From Mammaliicoccus vitulinus (GTDB taxonomy: Bacteria; Bacillota; Bacilli; Staphylococcales; Staphylococcaceae), in NCBI RefSeq assembly GCF_029024305.1, contig NZ_CP118974.1, positions 1,364,001 through 1,428,000 of the forward strand: DNA of 64,000 bases. Reading direction: 5' to 3'. How positions within the stretch are numbered: position 1 is the stretch's first letter; every line of letters begins with the position of its first letter. The notes under the pieces were generated by a model that ran no database searches, was not told the origin of the DNA, and saw only the letters and a program-made list of their open reading frames with translations. Below, piece after piece: positions 48,165 through 56,991 of this stretch. A program made the position numbers and the translations under genes.

Positions 48165-49244
48165 TTACGCTTTTAATTCATTAAACTGAATTTCATAACA
48201 AAATTGCAACTTCCTATAATAGTCATTTTCAATAAAATCGGTTGGCTTTACTTTTGTTTGCTCAACATCGAAATAATGAACGTTGCCAATTTTTAAAATG
48301 TTATATACGAACTGCGAACAAAACATGATGTTAGGTCTAATAGATATTTTGGTAACAAGTCCAACTAAATTATATGCACTTCCTGTTTCATTTATTTCTC
48401 TTATTTTCTCAATCATGATTTTTTTGTTTTCTTTCGGAACATTTATTTTATATACCATTATACTCGCATCACTTTTTTTATTAAATGACTGCAACTGTTC
48501 TTGATTCAATCCTGGTAAAGTCACATTTTCTCCACCATTATAGCTAATAGTTGTTCTTAATTCTTTATCAAAGCTAAGTGATACATGATTATAGATTTTA
48601 CGTGTGAATAATGATATTAACTCACTGGCTGAACTTCCAGTACTGGAAATAATGATATAGACATGTTCATCAGTTAAACTATTTTCACAATCTTTAAAGT
48701 AGTCATCATTTAATATGTCTTTATTTAAGTATTTAAAATAGCTATGCCTGGGTATATCATTTGCAATTTCGTTAATATTTTCTTTAGATAAAGCAACTTT
48801 ACCTTTAGTGATATTACTTTTAAAATTATTTTTTCTTTTTACAACATCTCTTATCATATCAAAGCTAACAGACGATAGTTCGTTCATTGCAAATTGATGT
48901 TCAATTGTATAAATATAATGTAAATAACGTACAAAATACGGTATAAAAATAATGATGATAGCAATTAATTTTTTAATAAACAAAGTTATCCAAAGTGCTT
49001 GCTGATCAAAGACACCAACTGAAATATATACTTCTTGTAGCACTAATATTGCTATATAAATGATCGTGAAAATACTTTTAACTTTCCAACTATGTTTTGT
49101 AAGGTGAATATGTAATATTAAAATTGCTGCAGATATTGCATATATCACTACAAAAGCTACCGGTGTTTGTGAAAAGATTAAAGAGATGATCATAAAAAGT
49201 ACTAATATTTGAATCAATATCATGTATAACTGTTTTACTTGCAT
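48165..49244 (-). CDS. Membrane protein with C-terminal permuted papain-like (YiiX/LRAT-type) domain
   Basis: The 359-residue protein has four predicted N-terminal membrane helices in the first ~125 residues, a charged linker and a C-terminal domain from about residue 190. That domain starts VYIIISSTGSSASELIS, with a candidate catalytic histidine in IYNHVSLSFD (His220) and a later cysteine in MFCSQFVYNIL (Cys309). The His-before-Cys order and the C-S-x-(F/L)-V pattern mark permuted NlpC/P60 enzymes such as YiiX. ATG 49244 is preferred to 49274: the first has a GGGGG site ten bases upstream and the second has none. It heads a two-gene operon with the acyltransferase. Confidence 0.72.
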   Translation of the reverse strand: MQVKQLYMILIQILVLFMIISLIFSQTPVAFVVIYAISAAILILHIHLTKHSWKVKSIFTIIYIAILVLQEVYISVGVFDQQALWITLFIKKLIAIIIIFIPYFVRYLHYIYTIEHQFAMNELSSVSFDMIRDVVKRKNNFKSNITKGKVALSKENINEIANDIPRHSYFKYLNKDILNDDYFKDCENSLTDEHVYIIISSTGSSASELISLFTRKIYNHVSLSFDKELRTTISYNGGENVTLPGLNQEQLQSFNKKSDASIMVYKINVPKENKKIMIEKIREINETGSAYNLVGLVTKISIRPNIMFCSQFVYNILKIGNVHYFDVEQTKVKPTDFIENDYYRKLQFCYEIQFNELKA

Positions 49245-49360
49245 ATAAAATATGCCCCCAATAGTGAATTTCATAACTTATGCCGATTCATAAATCATTA
49301 ACATAAGTTGTTTCTAAATAAGTATATATGAATTATTTAGCTTAAACAAAATATACATCA

Positions 49361-49393
49361 TAAAATCAGCCTATATTTGTATGGCTGATTTTA
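49361..49393 (-). terminator. Terminator after the Y-family polymerase gene
   Basis: TAAAATCAGCC pairs with GGCTGATTTTA (11 bp) across an 11-base loop, separating the polymerase gene from the downstream two-gene operon. Confidence 0.7.
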
Positions 49394-49412
49394 TAAGTTT
49401 AATTTGCCCACT

Positions 49413-50636
49413 TTAGTTTACGTTACTTAGTCTTAACGGACTATTTGATTGTCTATTAACTTTCTGTTTTCTTTTTGTTTCTTTTATGAGTATTTCAAGT
49501 GCTTCGTTTCTTTCTCTTTCAAATTTATCTATAAATGTATTAAGCTCGCGTGCCCTTTCAGGTACGAAGTTATTAAGAGAAATATTCAATTCATGATATT
49601 TTTCTTGCTTATCACATAGCTGTTCGGTAAAGCTCCATATAACTCTAAATATATCCATTGTTATATTTGTACCGTCCTTTAAAGTATATTGCTTAGATAT
49701 ACGATCATTCTTGCGACTTTTCATTGAAAATGAGATAGATTTTACTAATAAATTTCTTGATCTTAATTGCATTGTTAAACTTTCTACTGTTTCGAGTATC
49801 ATACTTTTCATTTCATAATACTGATAATCTCTCGTAAGCTCTATGTCGCATGAAATACTTGGCTTTAGTAAACGATGCGCATCTTGAATATTATTTAAAT
49901 CAAACCCATTACTGTTGAGATGCAATTCTTTCCCTATTTCTCCATATAATTTCATTAATTTATTTAATGGATAATGTGCTAAATCTCGAACTGTAAATAT
50001 ACCTAAATCATTTAAGTTCTTTTCTACACGATGATTAATACCCCACATTTTATTAAGTGGATGAATTGGCCATAATTTTGTAGAGATATCCTCATATTTC
50101 CACTCAGCGATAAGTTGTTTATTAACCTTTGCTTCTGATTTTAATGCCATCTTGCTCATAAACATATTAGGTCCAATCCCTATTGGACACTTTAATTGCG
50201 TTTCATGTTCAATTTTTTCCATGATCATGTTCGCAAATTCCTTTGGAGATGAGCAATAATATTTGTAAATATGAGTGATATCTATAAATATTTCATCGAT
50301 ATTAAACTGTTTTACGTCTTTGCAGTCTAGATATTGTAATAACACTTTATATATGGCTAATGAATCATTAACATAGTGATTCATATTTGGATTAATAATA
50401 TATATATCACTTCTATGAGGTATTTCAAACAACCTTGAACCAGTTTCTATTCCTATGCCTTTTAATGGCTCTGTAGCATCTATAACAATAGCTCCTTGCC
50501 TTTTCGTATCCGATATAACAGCTAGTTTATGCTCAACAGGATTAATACCTTTACTCACACATGAAACATTTGCAAAAAAACTACTTTGATCTATGCACAA
50601 AATATATCTGTTCTCACGTAAACGATATTTATACAT
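49413..50636 (-). CDS. Y-family DNA polymerase (UvrX/YqjW-like)
   Basis: The 407-residue translesion polymerase has catalytic acidic residues in YILCIDQSSFFANV and in FNIDEIFIDITH. PIGIGPNMFMSKMALK is next, then a helix-hairpin-helix segment (MWGINHRVEKNLNDLGI, partly quoted) and a little-finger domain. It resembles UvrX/YqjW of Bacillus rather than DinB. ATG 50636 follows GGAAGGTG. The promoter carries a LexA-type box, so it should be induced by DNA damage. Confidence 0.9.
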   Translation of the reverse strand: MYKYRLRENRYILCIDQSSFFANVSCVSKGINPVEHKLAVISDTKRQGAIVIDATEPLKGIGIETGSRLFEIPHRSDIYIINPNMNHYVNDSLAIYKVLLQYLDCKDVKQFNIDEIFIDITHIYKYYCSSPKEFANMIMEKIEHETQLKCPIGIGPNMFMSKMALKSEAKVNKQLIAEWKYEDISTKLWPIHPLNKMWGINHRVEKNLNDLGIFTVRDLAHYPLNKLMKLYGEIGKELHLNSNGFDLNNIQDAHRLLKPSISCDIELTRDYQYYEMKSMILETVESLTMQLRSRNLLVKSISFSMKSRKNDRISKQYTLKDGTNITMDIFRVIWSFTEQLCDKQEKYHELNISLNNFVPERARELNTFIDKFERERNEALEILIKETKRKQKVNRQSNSPLRLSNVN

Positions 50637-50671
50637 AAATTCACCTTCCATCGTCGTATTAATGTATTTTC

Positions 50672-50700
50672 ATTATATACGAACACGTGTTCTATTTCAA
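50672..50700 (-). promoter_or_regulatory. SOS-controlled promoter with LexA box
   Basis: On the minus strand TTGAAA (50695-50700) and TATAAT (50672-50677) are 17 bases apart. A perfect palindrome GAACACGTGTTC (50681-50692) fits the Gram-positive LexA/DinR box GAAC-N4-GTTC and lies wholly within the spacer, the classic position for repression. Confidence 0.88.
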
Positions 50701-50730
50701 GAATTATCCAAACTGTTTTTAATATAATAA

Positions 50731-50765
50731 TGGAGGCTAAAACAATTAATTTGTCCTAGCCTCCA
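50731..50765 (-). terminator. Terminator after the Spo0M-like gene
   Basis: TGGAGGCTA-GGACAA pairs with TTGTTTTAGCCTCCA (one mismatch), followed by TTATTATATT on the minus strand. The T run is weak. Confidence 0.65.
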
Positions 50766-50771
50766 TCACAA

Positions 50772-51176
50772 TTATCTAATTATATTTAGTCTTTCTTCAT
50801 CGTCAGCACCGACTGATTGATCTATATGAACATGTGTCTTAAGAAATATTTCTTCTGGTTCACCTTTAAATTCGATTTGTTCAAGTTTGAATTCAAATTC
50901 ATACTCTTGGTGATCTTTCTTTTTAATTAAAAAGGATTTATTCACTTTATGCTTATGCAATTCATAATCAAATTCTGAAAAATCGCTATCCTCATTTTGA
51001 TTATTGACACGTTCAATTAGTGACAACATAATATATTCAACTTTTAAGTCACATGAACCACCTTTAAATATAACTTTTCCTTTAATTGGTTCTTCTTCGT
51101 TAAAAGTTGTTTTTTCTAATCGCGTATCGATTGTTAGATTACCGACACCTATAGAGGTAAGTAATTTTTCAAACAT
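50772..51176 (-). CDS. Spo0M-like arrestin-fold protein (single domain)
   Basis: The 134-residue protein matches the N-terminal half of B. subtilis Spo0M: FEKLLTSIGVGNLTIDTRLE, EEPIKGKVIFKGG, then FKLEQIEF and THVHIDQSVGADDEERLNI. B. subtilis Spo0M has two such halves (about 258 residues); only one is here, and a terminator follows at once. Staphylococci do not sporulate, so the role is not sporulation; a link to envelope or division is only inference. Confidence 0.8.
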   Translation of the reverse strand: MFEKLLTSIGVGNLTIDTRLEKTTFNEEEPIKGKVIFKGGSCDLKVEYIMLSLIERVNNQNEDSDFSEFDYELHKHKVNKSFLIKKKDHQEYEFEFKLEQIEFKGEPEEIFLKTHVHIDQSVGADDEERLNIIR

Positions 51177-51276
51177 AATACATATCCCCCTTAATCTTCA
51201 TTAAAGATAGTTTAACCCGATTAAACTAAAATTTAAAGAGAATATATAAAGTTTTTATTATTTTCTAGATAACACT

Positions 51277-51325
51277 TGGTATTTTTAACGCTGACTCTTG
51301 CGGGAAAAGCATGCGCATAAAAAAT
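51277..51325. repeat. Second-family palindromic repeat, internally deleted copy
   Basis: TTGGTATTTTTAACGCTGAC, then TCTTGCGGGAAAAGCATGCG and CATAAAAAATG, match the two ends of the unit at 29554-29652, but the central ~45 bases are missing. A hairpin GTAGACAAAG with CTTTGTCTAC follows at 51326-51350, parallel to the hairpin after the full copy. Confidence 0.8.
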
Positions 51326-51401
51326 GTAGACAAAGTCTAAGACTTTGTCTACATTCTGAAACATAGATATTTTATCTACGTTTTATTACGTATATGATTC
51401 A

Positions 51402-52886
51402 TTACTTATATAAACCTAATGCTTTTGAAGTAGATGTATTTATTTCATTAAATAAATCTGGATGTTCTGATAAATTCAATCTAAATGATGGTATCATTTT
51501 TTTGATTTTTTCTTCCCATTCAACGAAATCTGCTGGGAAACATTTTTCTAATAATTGCAACATAACATGAACAGCTGTTGAAGCACCAGGTGAAGCACCT
51601 AATAAAGCTGAAATCGAGCCATCTTCACTTGTTACAAGCTCTGTACCAAATTGCAATGTGCCCTTTCCGCCTTCTTTCGTGTCTTTAATGACTTGAACAC
51701 GTTGACCTGCTATGACAACATCCCAATCTTCTAGTTTTGCAGTTGGTACAAATTCTTTAAGTTCTTCTAATCGTTTTTCATCTGATAATAATACTTGTTC
51801 TACTAAGTATTTTGTTAGACCCATTTCTTTTAAACCTGCAGATAACATCGTAAATACATTATTAGGCTTAACTGAACCAAGTAAATCCATGTTAGATCCT
51901 GTTTTTAAGAATTTTGGTGAAAAACCTGCAAAAGGTCCAAATAGTAACGATCTCTTACCTTCTATATATCTAGTATCTAAATGTGGTACAGACATAGGTG
52001 GTGCACCAACTTTAGCTTTCCCGTAAACTTTAGCATCATGTTTAGCAATAACTTCTTCGTTATTACATACCATGAATAATCCACTTACAGGGAATCCACC
52101 TATATTTGAAGCTTCTTTAATATGTGTTTTTTGTAACAGAGGTAAACTTCCGCCACCAGCACCGATAAAGACAAATTTAGTATTGTGGTACTCCACTTTT
52201 TTAGTTTCTGCATTATATACTTTTAATTGCCATGTATTATCTTCGTTTCTACGTATATGTTGTACTGAATGATTGTAATTGAGTTCTACGTCTTGTTCTT
52301 TCAAGTTATCTAATAGTGAACGTGTTAAATTACCAAAATTGACATCAGTACCTGATTCAATCTTAGTTGCAGCAATTTTTTCGTTTGCAGGACGACCTTC
52401 CATCATTAAAGGCATCCAATGTTTCAATGTTTCAAAATCATCCGTAAAAGTCATACCTGGGAATAATGGATTACCTGACAATGCTTCACAACGCTTTTTT
52501 AGAAACTGGACGTTCTTTTCGCCATATACAAAACTCATATGTGGTACAGGACGAATAAATGTTTCAGGACTAGGTAAACTTCCTTTATTCACTAAATAAG
52601 TCCAAAATTGTTTTGATAGTTGAAACTGTTCGTTTATTTTAATAGCTTTATCTATATTAACCGAACCATCCGCCTCTTCTTTTGTATAGTTCAACTCGCA
52701 TAATGCTGAATGACCTGTACCCGCATTGTTCCATTCATTAGAACTTTCTTCTGCCGGTTTTGATAATTTTTCAAATAATTTAATTTCTATGTTTGGTGAT
52801 AATTCTTTAAGCATAATACCTAAAGTTGCACTCATAATGCCTCCACCAATTAATATTACATCTGTTTTCTTATGTATCGAATTCAT
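51402..52886 (-). CDS. mqo: Malate:quinone oxidoreductase
   Basis: The 494-residue FAD enzyme is a peripheral membrane oxidase of malate that feeds quinones. The FAD site [15 protein letters not shown] is at the N-terminus, followed by [33 protein letters not shown] and [20 protein letters not shown], partly quoted. ATG 52886 has only a distant AAAGGGG. A palindrome, ACAAATTTTCAAATTTGT, lies 70 bases upstream (52954-52971). Confidence 0.95.
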   Translation of the reverse strand: MNSIHKKTDVILIGGGIMSATLGIMLKELSPNIEIKLFEKLSKPAEESSNEWNNAGTGHSALCELNYTKEEADGSVNIDKAIKINEQFQLSKQFWTYLVNKGSLPSPETFIRPVPHMSFVYGEKNVQFLKKRCEALSGNPLFPGMTFTDDFETLKHWMPLMMEGRPANEKIAATKIESGTDVNFGNLTRSLLDNLKEQDVELNYNHSVQHIRRNEDNTWQLKVYNAETKKVEYHNTKFVFIGAGGGSLPLLQKTHIKEASNIGGFPVSGLFMVCNNEEVIAKHDAKVYGKAKVGAPPMSVPHLDTRYIEGKRSLLFGPFAGFSPKFLKTGSNMDLLGSVKPNNVFTMLSAGLKEMGLTKYLVEQVLLSDEKRLEELKEFVPTAKLEDWDVVIAGQRVQVIKDTKEGGKGTLQFGTELVTSEDGSISALLGASPGASTAVHVMLQLLEKCFPADFVEWEEKIKKMIPSFRLNLSEHPDLFNEINTSTSKALGLYK

Positions 52887-53228
52887 AATTAACTACAGAG
52901 CCCCTTTCAATATTAATCTACTCGACTATATATAAATACCCATAAAAAAATATACAAATTTTCAAATTTGTTTAAAATAATCTATGTATTACTTCTATTA
53001 TAAACCTTATAGATTCATTTAAAAAGTGACAACAAGTACACATAGTGTAATAAGTATATTTTAATATTAAGTTACATTAAAATAGTCGTATATTAGTATA
53101 ACCTAATTACTATATCAACATAAATAGTATAACACATTCCCCCTATCGAGTGTTTTTAATTTTTCAAACTTTATCTATAGTTTACATAATATAATTATGA
53201 TTTTTATAAAATAAATGCTTATCATGCG
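52887..53228. other. AT-rich divergent intergenic region
   Basis: No gene is seen between the divergent mqo and CDF genes. It holds the 18-base palindrome at 52954-52971 and a 24-base motif CTATAGTTTACATAATATAATTAT (53175-53198, given in two parts elsewhere), found again with one change at 61360-61383. The CDF promoter follows. Confidence 0.6.
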
Positions 53229-53256
53229 TTGATTCGTGGTATTAAAGTGATATAAT
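53229..53256 (+). promoter_or_regulatory. Promoter of the CDF transporter gene
   Basis: TTGATT (53229-53234) and TATAAT (53251-53256) are separated by 16 bases, 30 bases before the start codon. Confidence 0.7.
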
Positions 53257-53286
53257 CATAACAATCTATTTACAAAGGAGCTCAAT

Positions 53287-54297
53287 ATGAAAGGTCTTTT
53301 TAATTTACTTAAAAAAGGAAGCATGTCTTCCTTAACAGCTGCCGTCGTTAATTTTATTCTTGGCTGTTTAAAACTACTAGCCTTTATTTTCACTGGAAAT
53401 ATTGCTATGTTCGCTGAAATGATGCATTCATTTGGTGATGCTGCCAATCAATTATTTGTATTTTTAGGTTCTGCTTTCTCTAAGAGAAGCCCAAATGAAA
53501 AATTCCCACTTGGCTATGGAAGATTAATTAACCTTGTTTGTTTAATCGCTGTAATTATTGTAGGTATTCTTTCATACGAAACAGTTAAAGAAGGTTTTCA
53601 CCACATTGTCCACCCTAATGACACAAATGGACCGTTATTATTCTTCTGGATAAACATAGGTGTTTTAGCAATTGGTATTGTACTTGAAGGTATTGTTTTA
53701 AGAAAAGCTGGTAAAGAAATATTAGAAGAAGCTGGTGAAAGCAGTAAAGGGTTATTAACACCTTTTACTAAAAGTTATTTACTGATAGGAAAAGCAAAGC
53801 CAGCCACTAAATTAGTATTTATGGAAGATACAGTTGCAACTGCTGGTGGGATCATTGCAGTTATTTCAATCATCATTGCAAGATTGACTGGTTTAGGCAT
53901 GTTAGAAGGTATTGCCTCAGTTATAATCGGTATCATGATGTTTGTAATTGTAGGTATTATCTTTATAGAAAATGCTCAAGGTGTATTAGGTATTGCTGAC
54001 CATGAATCAGAAATCCATGCTTCTAGAGTTATTTTAGATGATAAATCAATTGCTGACATTAAACGACTTGCAGTAATAAAAGAAGGAGAAGCACTTCATA
54101 TTGAAAGTTTATTAGAAGTGAATCAAAACTTCACACTGAAAGAGTTGTCAGAAATAAGAAAACGGATTATATTAAAACTGTTAGACTTATCACACGTTGA
54201 AGATGTCAATATAGAATTCATTGAAGACGATGGTCAAACAGACTGGAGCGGAGATTCAGGTCCTTCAGCAAATATTCAATATAAAAAGGAGCGCTAA
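53287..54297 (+). CDS. Cation diffusion facilitator transporter
   Basis: The 336-residue CDF protein has six membrane helices. Metal-site motifs are HSFGDAANQ in helix 2 and MEDTVATAGG in helix 5, the latter with Glu-Asp as in the SLC30A9-like branch. The C-terminal cytoplasmic domain ends with an acidic and basic tail. It would export zinc, manganese or iron; the metal cannot be told. AAAGGAG precedes ATG 53287, and the tautomerase gene begins two bases after its stop. Confidence 0.9.
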   Translation: MKGLFNLLKKGSMSSLTAAVVNFILGCLKLLAFIFTGNIAMFAEMMHSFGDAANQLFVFLGSAFSKRSPNEKFPLGYGRLINLVCLIAVIIVGILSYETVKEGFHHIVHPNDTNGPLLFFWINIGVLAIGIVLEGIVLRKAGKEILEEAGESSKGLLTPFTKSYLLIGKAKPATKLVFMEDTVATAGGIIAVISIIIARLTGLGMLEGIASVIIGIMMFVIVGIIFIENAQGVLGIADHESEIHASRVILDDKSIADIKRLAVIKEGEALHIESLLEVNQNFTLKELSEIRKRIILKLLDLSHVEDVNIEFIEDDGQTDWSGDSGPSANIQYKKER

Positions 54298-54299
54298 AT

Positions 54300-54485
54300 A
54301 TGCCAATCGTAAACATTAAATTAATTGAAGGTAGATCAGACGAACAATTAAAAGGTCTTGTAAAAGATGTCACTGAAGCTGTGCATCAAAATGCTAAAGC
54401 ACCAAAAGAGAACATCCAAGTGATCATAGAAGAAATGAAACCTGAGCATTATGGCGTTGCAGGCGTACGTAAATCAGATTCATAA
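54300..54485 (+). CDS. 4-oxalocrotonate tautomerase family protein
   Basis: The 61-residue protein begins MPIVNIKLIEGRSDEQL. After methionine removal Pro1 is the catalytic base. The length is typical for hexameric 4-OT. AAAAGGAG lies inside the end of the CDF gene, so both are on one transcript. No aromatic degradation genes are nearby, so the physiological substrate is unknown. Confidence 0.92.
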   Translation: MPIVNIKLIEGRSDEQLKGLVKDVTEAVHQNAKAPKENIQVIIEEMKPEHYGVAGVRKSDS

Positions 54486-54492
54486 AAAATCA

Positions 54493-54536
54493 AAAAATCT
54501 CTTCACTAGTCTAAAACCTAGTGAAGAGATTTTTTA
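54493..54536. terminator. Bidirectional terminator between tautomerase and msrR
   Basis: AAAAAATCTCTTCACTAG pairs perfectly with CTAGTGAAGAGATTTTTT (18 bp, eight-base loop), so A and T runs flank it on both strands. Confidence 0.92.
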
Positions 54537-54572
54537 TTTTGAGAATGGGTATTTATGTCTCAAATTGTTTCA

Positions 54573-55550
54573 TTAATCGTTAAGAAATTTCTTTATTGCT
54601 TCTTTGTTCTTTTCTTTATCGATTTTAAGAACTGCTCCGTTTTCAAGATCATTCGCATTCGTATATGAACCTTTAACAGGAACTGTTAATGTTTTTATAT
54701 CTTTATCGCCTCTAGCTATAAAACTAGCGCCCGTTTTATAGATTGTTTGGTCATCTAAATTAGTATTTACATAACCTCTTGCAATCCCTGCTAATTTGGG
54801 TGCTTTCACAACTGAATCGACACTTAGTAACTCAGATTTAAGACCTGTCATCACTTGCTGCTGTCTTCTCACTCGTCCAAAGTCACCTTCTTCGTCATGT
54901 CTATAACGTGCATAACCTAGCAATTCTTTACCGTTTAAGTTATGTTGACCTTTTTTCAGTGAAACACCTATTTTTTCAGACATATCTTTTTCGACATTGA
55001 TTGGAACGCCTTTAGGTGATATTTCATCAACCATTTGCTCAAATCCATCAAAATCAATAATCGCATAATATTCCGGATCAATATCAAGATTTTTCTTCAA
55101 TGTCTTACGCAGTAACTCAGGACCTCCTAATGAATATGCAGTGTTAATTTTATAATTACGATAACCACCTGGAATTTCTGAATATATATCTCTCATGACT
55201 GATACAATTTTAAGATCTTTCTTCAAATAATCGTATTGAACAATCATAATTGAATCTGTTCTAGGTTGTGAATTATCTACTTTGCGGTCTTCCCCTAATA
55301 CGAGAACATTTACTTTACCATCGTTTCTTGTTGTACTATGGAATTTATGTAATTCCTGCTTTTTACCATGGTCTGAAGAAACTTTTAAACCTGATTTATA
55401 AGAAGCATTAATATAAAATCCTAAACAAACTAATAATAAGATGATACCTAAGATAATAAAAGGTCTTTTTTTTATTCTACGCTTTTTATTTCTTTTCGGT
55501 ACATTCGTTTGACGAGTGCCTTCTGTTTCTGATTGATTTTGCGAAGTCAT
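54573..55550 (-). CDS. msrR: LytR-CpsA-Psr family protein MsrR
   Basis: The 325-residue protein has a short basic cytoplasmic tail (KRNKKRRIKKRP), one membrane helix and an extracellular LCP domain. LGEDRKVDNSQPRTDSIMIV and YRHDEEGDFGRVRRQQQVM hold the pyrophosphate-binding Arg/Asp residues. LCP enzymes attach wall teichoic acid or other polymers to peptidoglycan; MsrR is one of three in S. aureus (327 residues). ATG 55550 follows AAAGG and gives the expected length; the frame extends to 55622. Confidence 0.92.
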   Translation of the reverse strand: MTSQNQSETEGTRQTNVPKRNKKRRIKKRPFIILGIILLLVCLGFYINASYKSGLKVSSDHGKKQELHKFHSTTRNDGKVNVLVLGEDRKVDNSQPRTDSIMIVQYDYLKKDLKIVSVMRDIYSEIPGGYRNYKINTAYSLGGPELLRKTLKKNLDIDPEYYAIIDFDGFEQMVDEISPKGVPINVEKDMSEKIGVSLKKGQHNLNGKELLGYARYRHDEEGDFGRVRRQQQVMTGLKSELLSVDSVVKAPKLAGIARGYVNTNLDDQTIYKTGASFIARGDKDIKTLTVPVKGSYTNANDLENGAVLKIDKEKNKEAIKKFLND

Positions 55551-55589
55551 TGTAACCAGCCTTTTATCTTCAAAATTGAGTCTAAATAT

Positions 55590-55618
55590 ATTATAATGAG
55601 ACTCATACATTAAGTTAA
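55590..55618 (-). promoter_or_regulatory. msrR promoter
   Basis: TTAACT (55613-55618) and TATAAT (55590-55595) on the minus strand have a 17-base spacer and lie 40 bases before the chosen start, which supports ATG 55550 over the upstream start. Confidence 0.72.
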
Positions 55619-55704
55619 CCAATTTCTCTATTAAAAATCAAGAAAAATTGCAAACCTAATTAAAAAATAAGACTTGAGACTGAATAAAGGATGGTAAAAA
55701 TATA

Positions 55705-56205
55705 ATGAATATGAATAAAGCGTATTTTGCAGGTGGATGCTTTTGGTGTATGGTTAAACCATTCGATGAATATGAAGGCATTGATAAAGTAACTTCTGGC
55801 TATATGGGAGGTACAACAGAAAATCCAACTTACGAAGAAGTGAAAAAAGGCGATACTGGTCATCTAGAAGTAGTCGAAATCCAATATGATGTTGCTTTAT
55901 TCTCATATAACAGATTATTAGAAATTTATTTTGCAATAATCGACCCTACTGATGCACACGGACAATATCAAGACCGTGGAACACAATATCAAACAGCAAT
56001 TTTCTATACGAATGACGATCAAAAAAAATTAGCTGAAGAATATATAGAACAATTAAATAAAAAGCTGCCAGAAGGTAAATCCGTTGTAACGAAACTATTA
56101 CCATATCAACCTTTTTACGAAGCTGAAGATTATCATCAAGATTTTTACAAAAAAAATCCAACTCGCTATCAAGAAGAACAAGAAATTAGAAAAAGCTTAA
56201 AATAA
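55705..56205 (+). CDS. msrA: Peptide methionine sulfoxide reductase A
   Basis: The 166-residue enzyme reduces methionine-S-sulfoxide. The catalytic GGCFWCM motif (Cys12, with Cys15 as near neighbour) is followed by [25 protein letters not shown], and [26 protein letters not shown] lies ten bases before ATG 55705. No msrB follows, so it is a stand-alone copy; staphylococci usually carry more than one msrA. Confidence 0.95.
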   Translation: MNMNKAYFAGGCFWCMVKPFDEYEGIDKVTSGYMGGTTENPTYEEVKKGDTGHLEVVEIQYDVALFSYNRLLEIYFAIIDPTDAHGQYQDRGTQYQTAIFYTNDDQKKLAEEYIEQLNKKLPEGKSVVTKLLPYQPFYEAEDYHQDFYKKNPTRYQEEQEIRKSLK

Positions 56206-56215
56206 TGATGTGATA

Positions 56216-56262
56216 AAATAACAGTAAAGTATACAATAGCGTTATACAATACTGTTATTTTT
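56216..56262 (+). terminator. Terminator after msrA
   Basis: AAATAACAGTA pairs with TACTGTTATTT around a long loop, which itself holds GTATAC/GTTATAC repeats, followed by TT. Confidence 0.6.
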
Positions 56263-56301
56263 ATGTACACACATTATGAATTTTTTATTAAGGAGTATGT
56301 T

Positions 56302-56919
56302 ATGGAACAATGGATTACTGAATTTATGACACAATATGGATATATTGGTGTCTTTATACTCGTATTTTTAGAGTATGTTATACATCCCTTCCCATCAGAA
56401 ATTATATTAACATTCGCAGGATTTATGACATCTCAATCAGACCTAAATATTATCATTGTATGTATTATCACAGTTATAGGTGCTGTACTTGGTGCGCTTG
56501 TTTTATACAGCATCGGTGCATATATAGGTGAAGATCGATTATATAAATTTATACATAAACGTGGTAAATATATAGGTATCAAAACTCAAGATTTAGATAA
56601 AACAATTAAATGGTTAGATCAATACGGTCATTGGGCTATCTTTATTGGACGTTTTATACCGATTGTCAGAACGCTCATTTCATTGCCAGCAGGTATTACG
56701 AAAATGAACATACCTCTATTTATATTATTAACAGCAATAGGAACGGGCATGTGGAATATATTTCTTATTATGCTCGGTAAGACATTAGGTAAACATTGGC
56801 ATGAAATTATAGTTTATGTAAGTATGTACTCTAAAATATTCATGATAGTTATAGCCGTAATTGTACTTTACGTCATTTATTTATGGTATAAGAGAATTAA
56901 AGAAACACGTGTTCAATAA
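56302..56919 (+). CDS. DedA family membrane protein
   Basis: The 205-residue DedA/VTT-domain protein has the family glycine- and arginine-rich motif FIGRFIPIVRTLISLPAGI and the acidic FLEYVIHPFPSEIIL. DedA proteins are now linked to flipping of undecaprenyl phosphate or phospholipids. The frame begins at 56263, but ATG 56302 follows AAGGAG (56290-56295) at six bases. Confidence 0.92.
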   Translation: MEQWITEFMTQYGYIGVFILVFLEYVIHPFPSEIILTFAGFMTSQSDLNIIIVCIITVIGAVLGALVLYSIGAYIGEDRLYKFIHKRGKYIGIKTQDLDKTIKWLDQYGHWAIFIGRFIPIVRTLISLPAGITKMNIPLFILLTAIGTGMWNIFLIMLGKTLGKHWHEIIVYVSMYSKIFMIVIAVIVLYVIYLWYKRIKETRVQ

Positions 56920-56922
56920 ATA

Positions 56923-56964
56923 GCACAAAAAAAGAAGACCTTTAGCGGTCTTCTTTTTTTGTGC
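56923..56964. terminator. Bidirectional terminator between dedA and mprF
   Basis: GCACAAAAAAAGAAGACC pairs perfectly with GGTCTTCTTTTTTTGTGC around TTTAGC. Confidence 0.93.
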
Positions 56965-56991
56965 TGTTGAGCATATATAATCAACGCTTAT

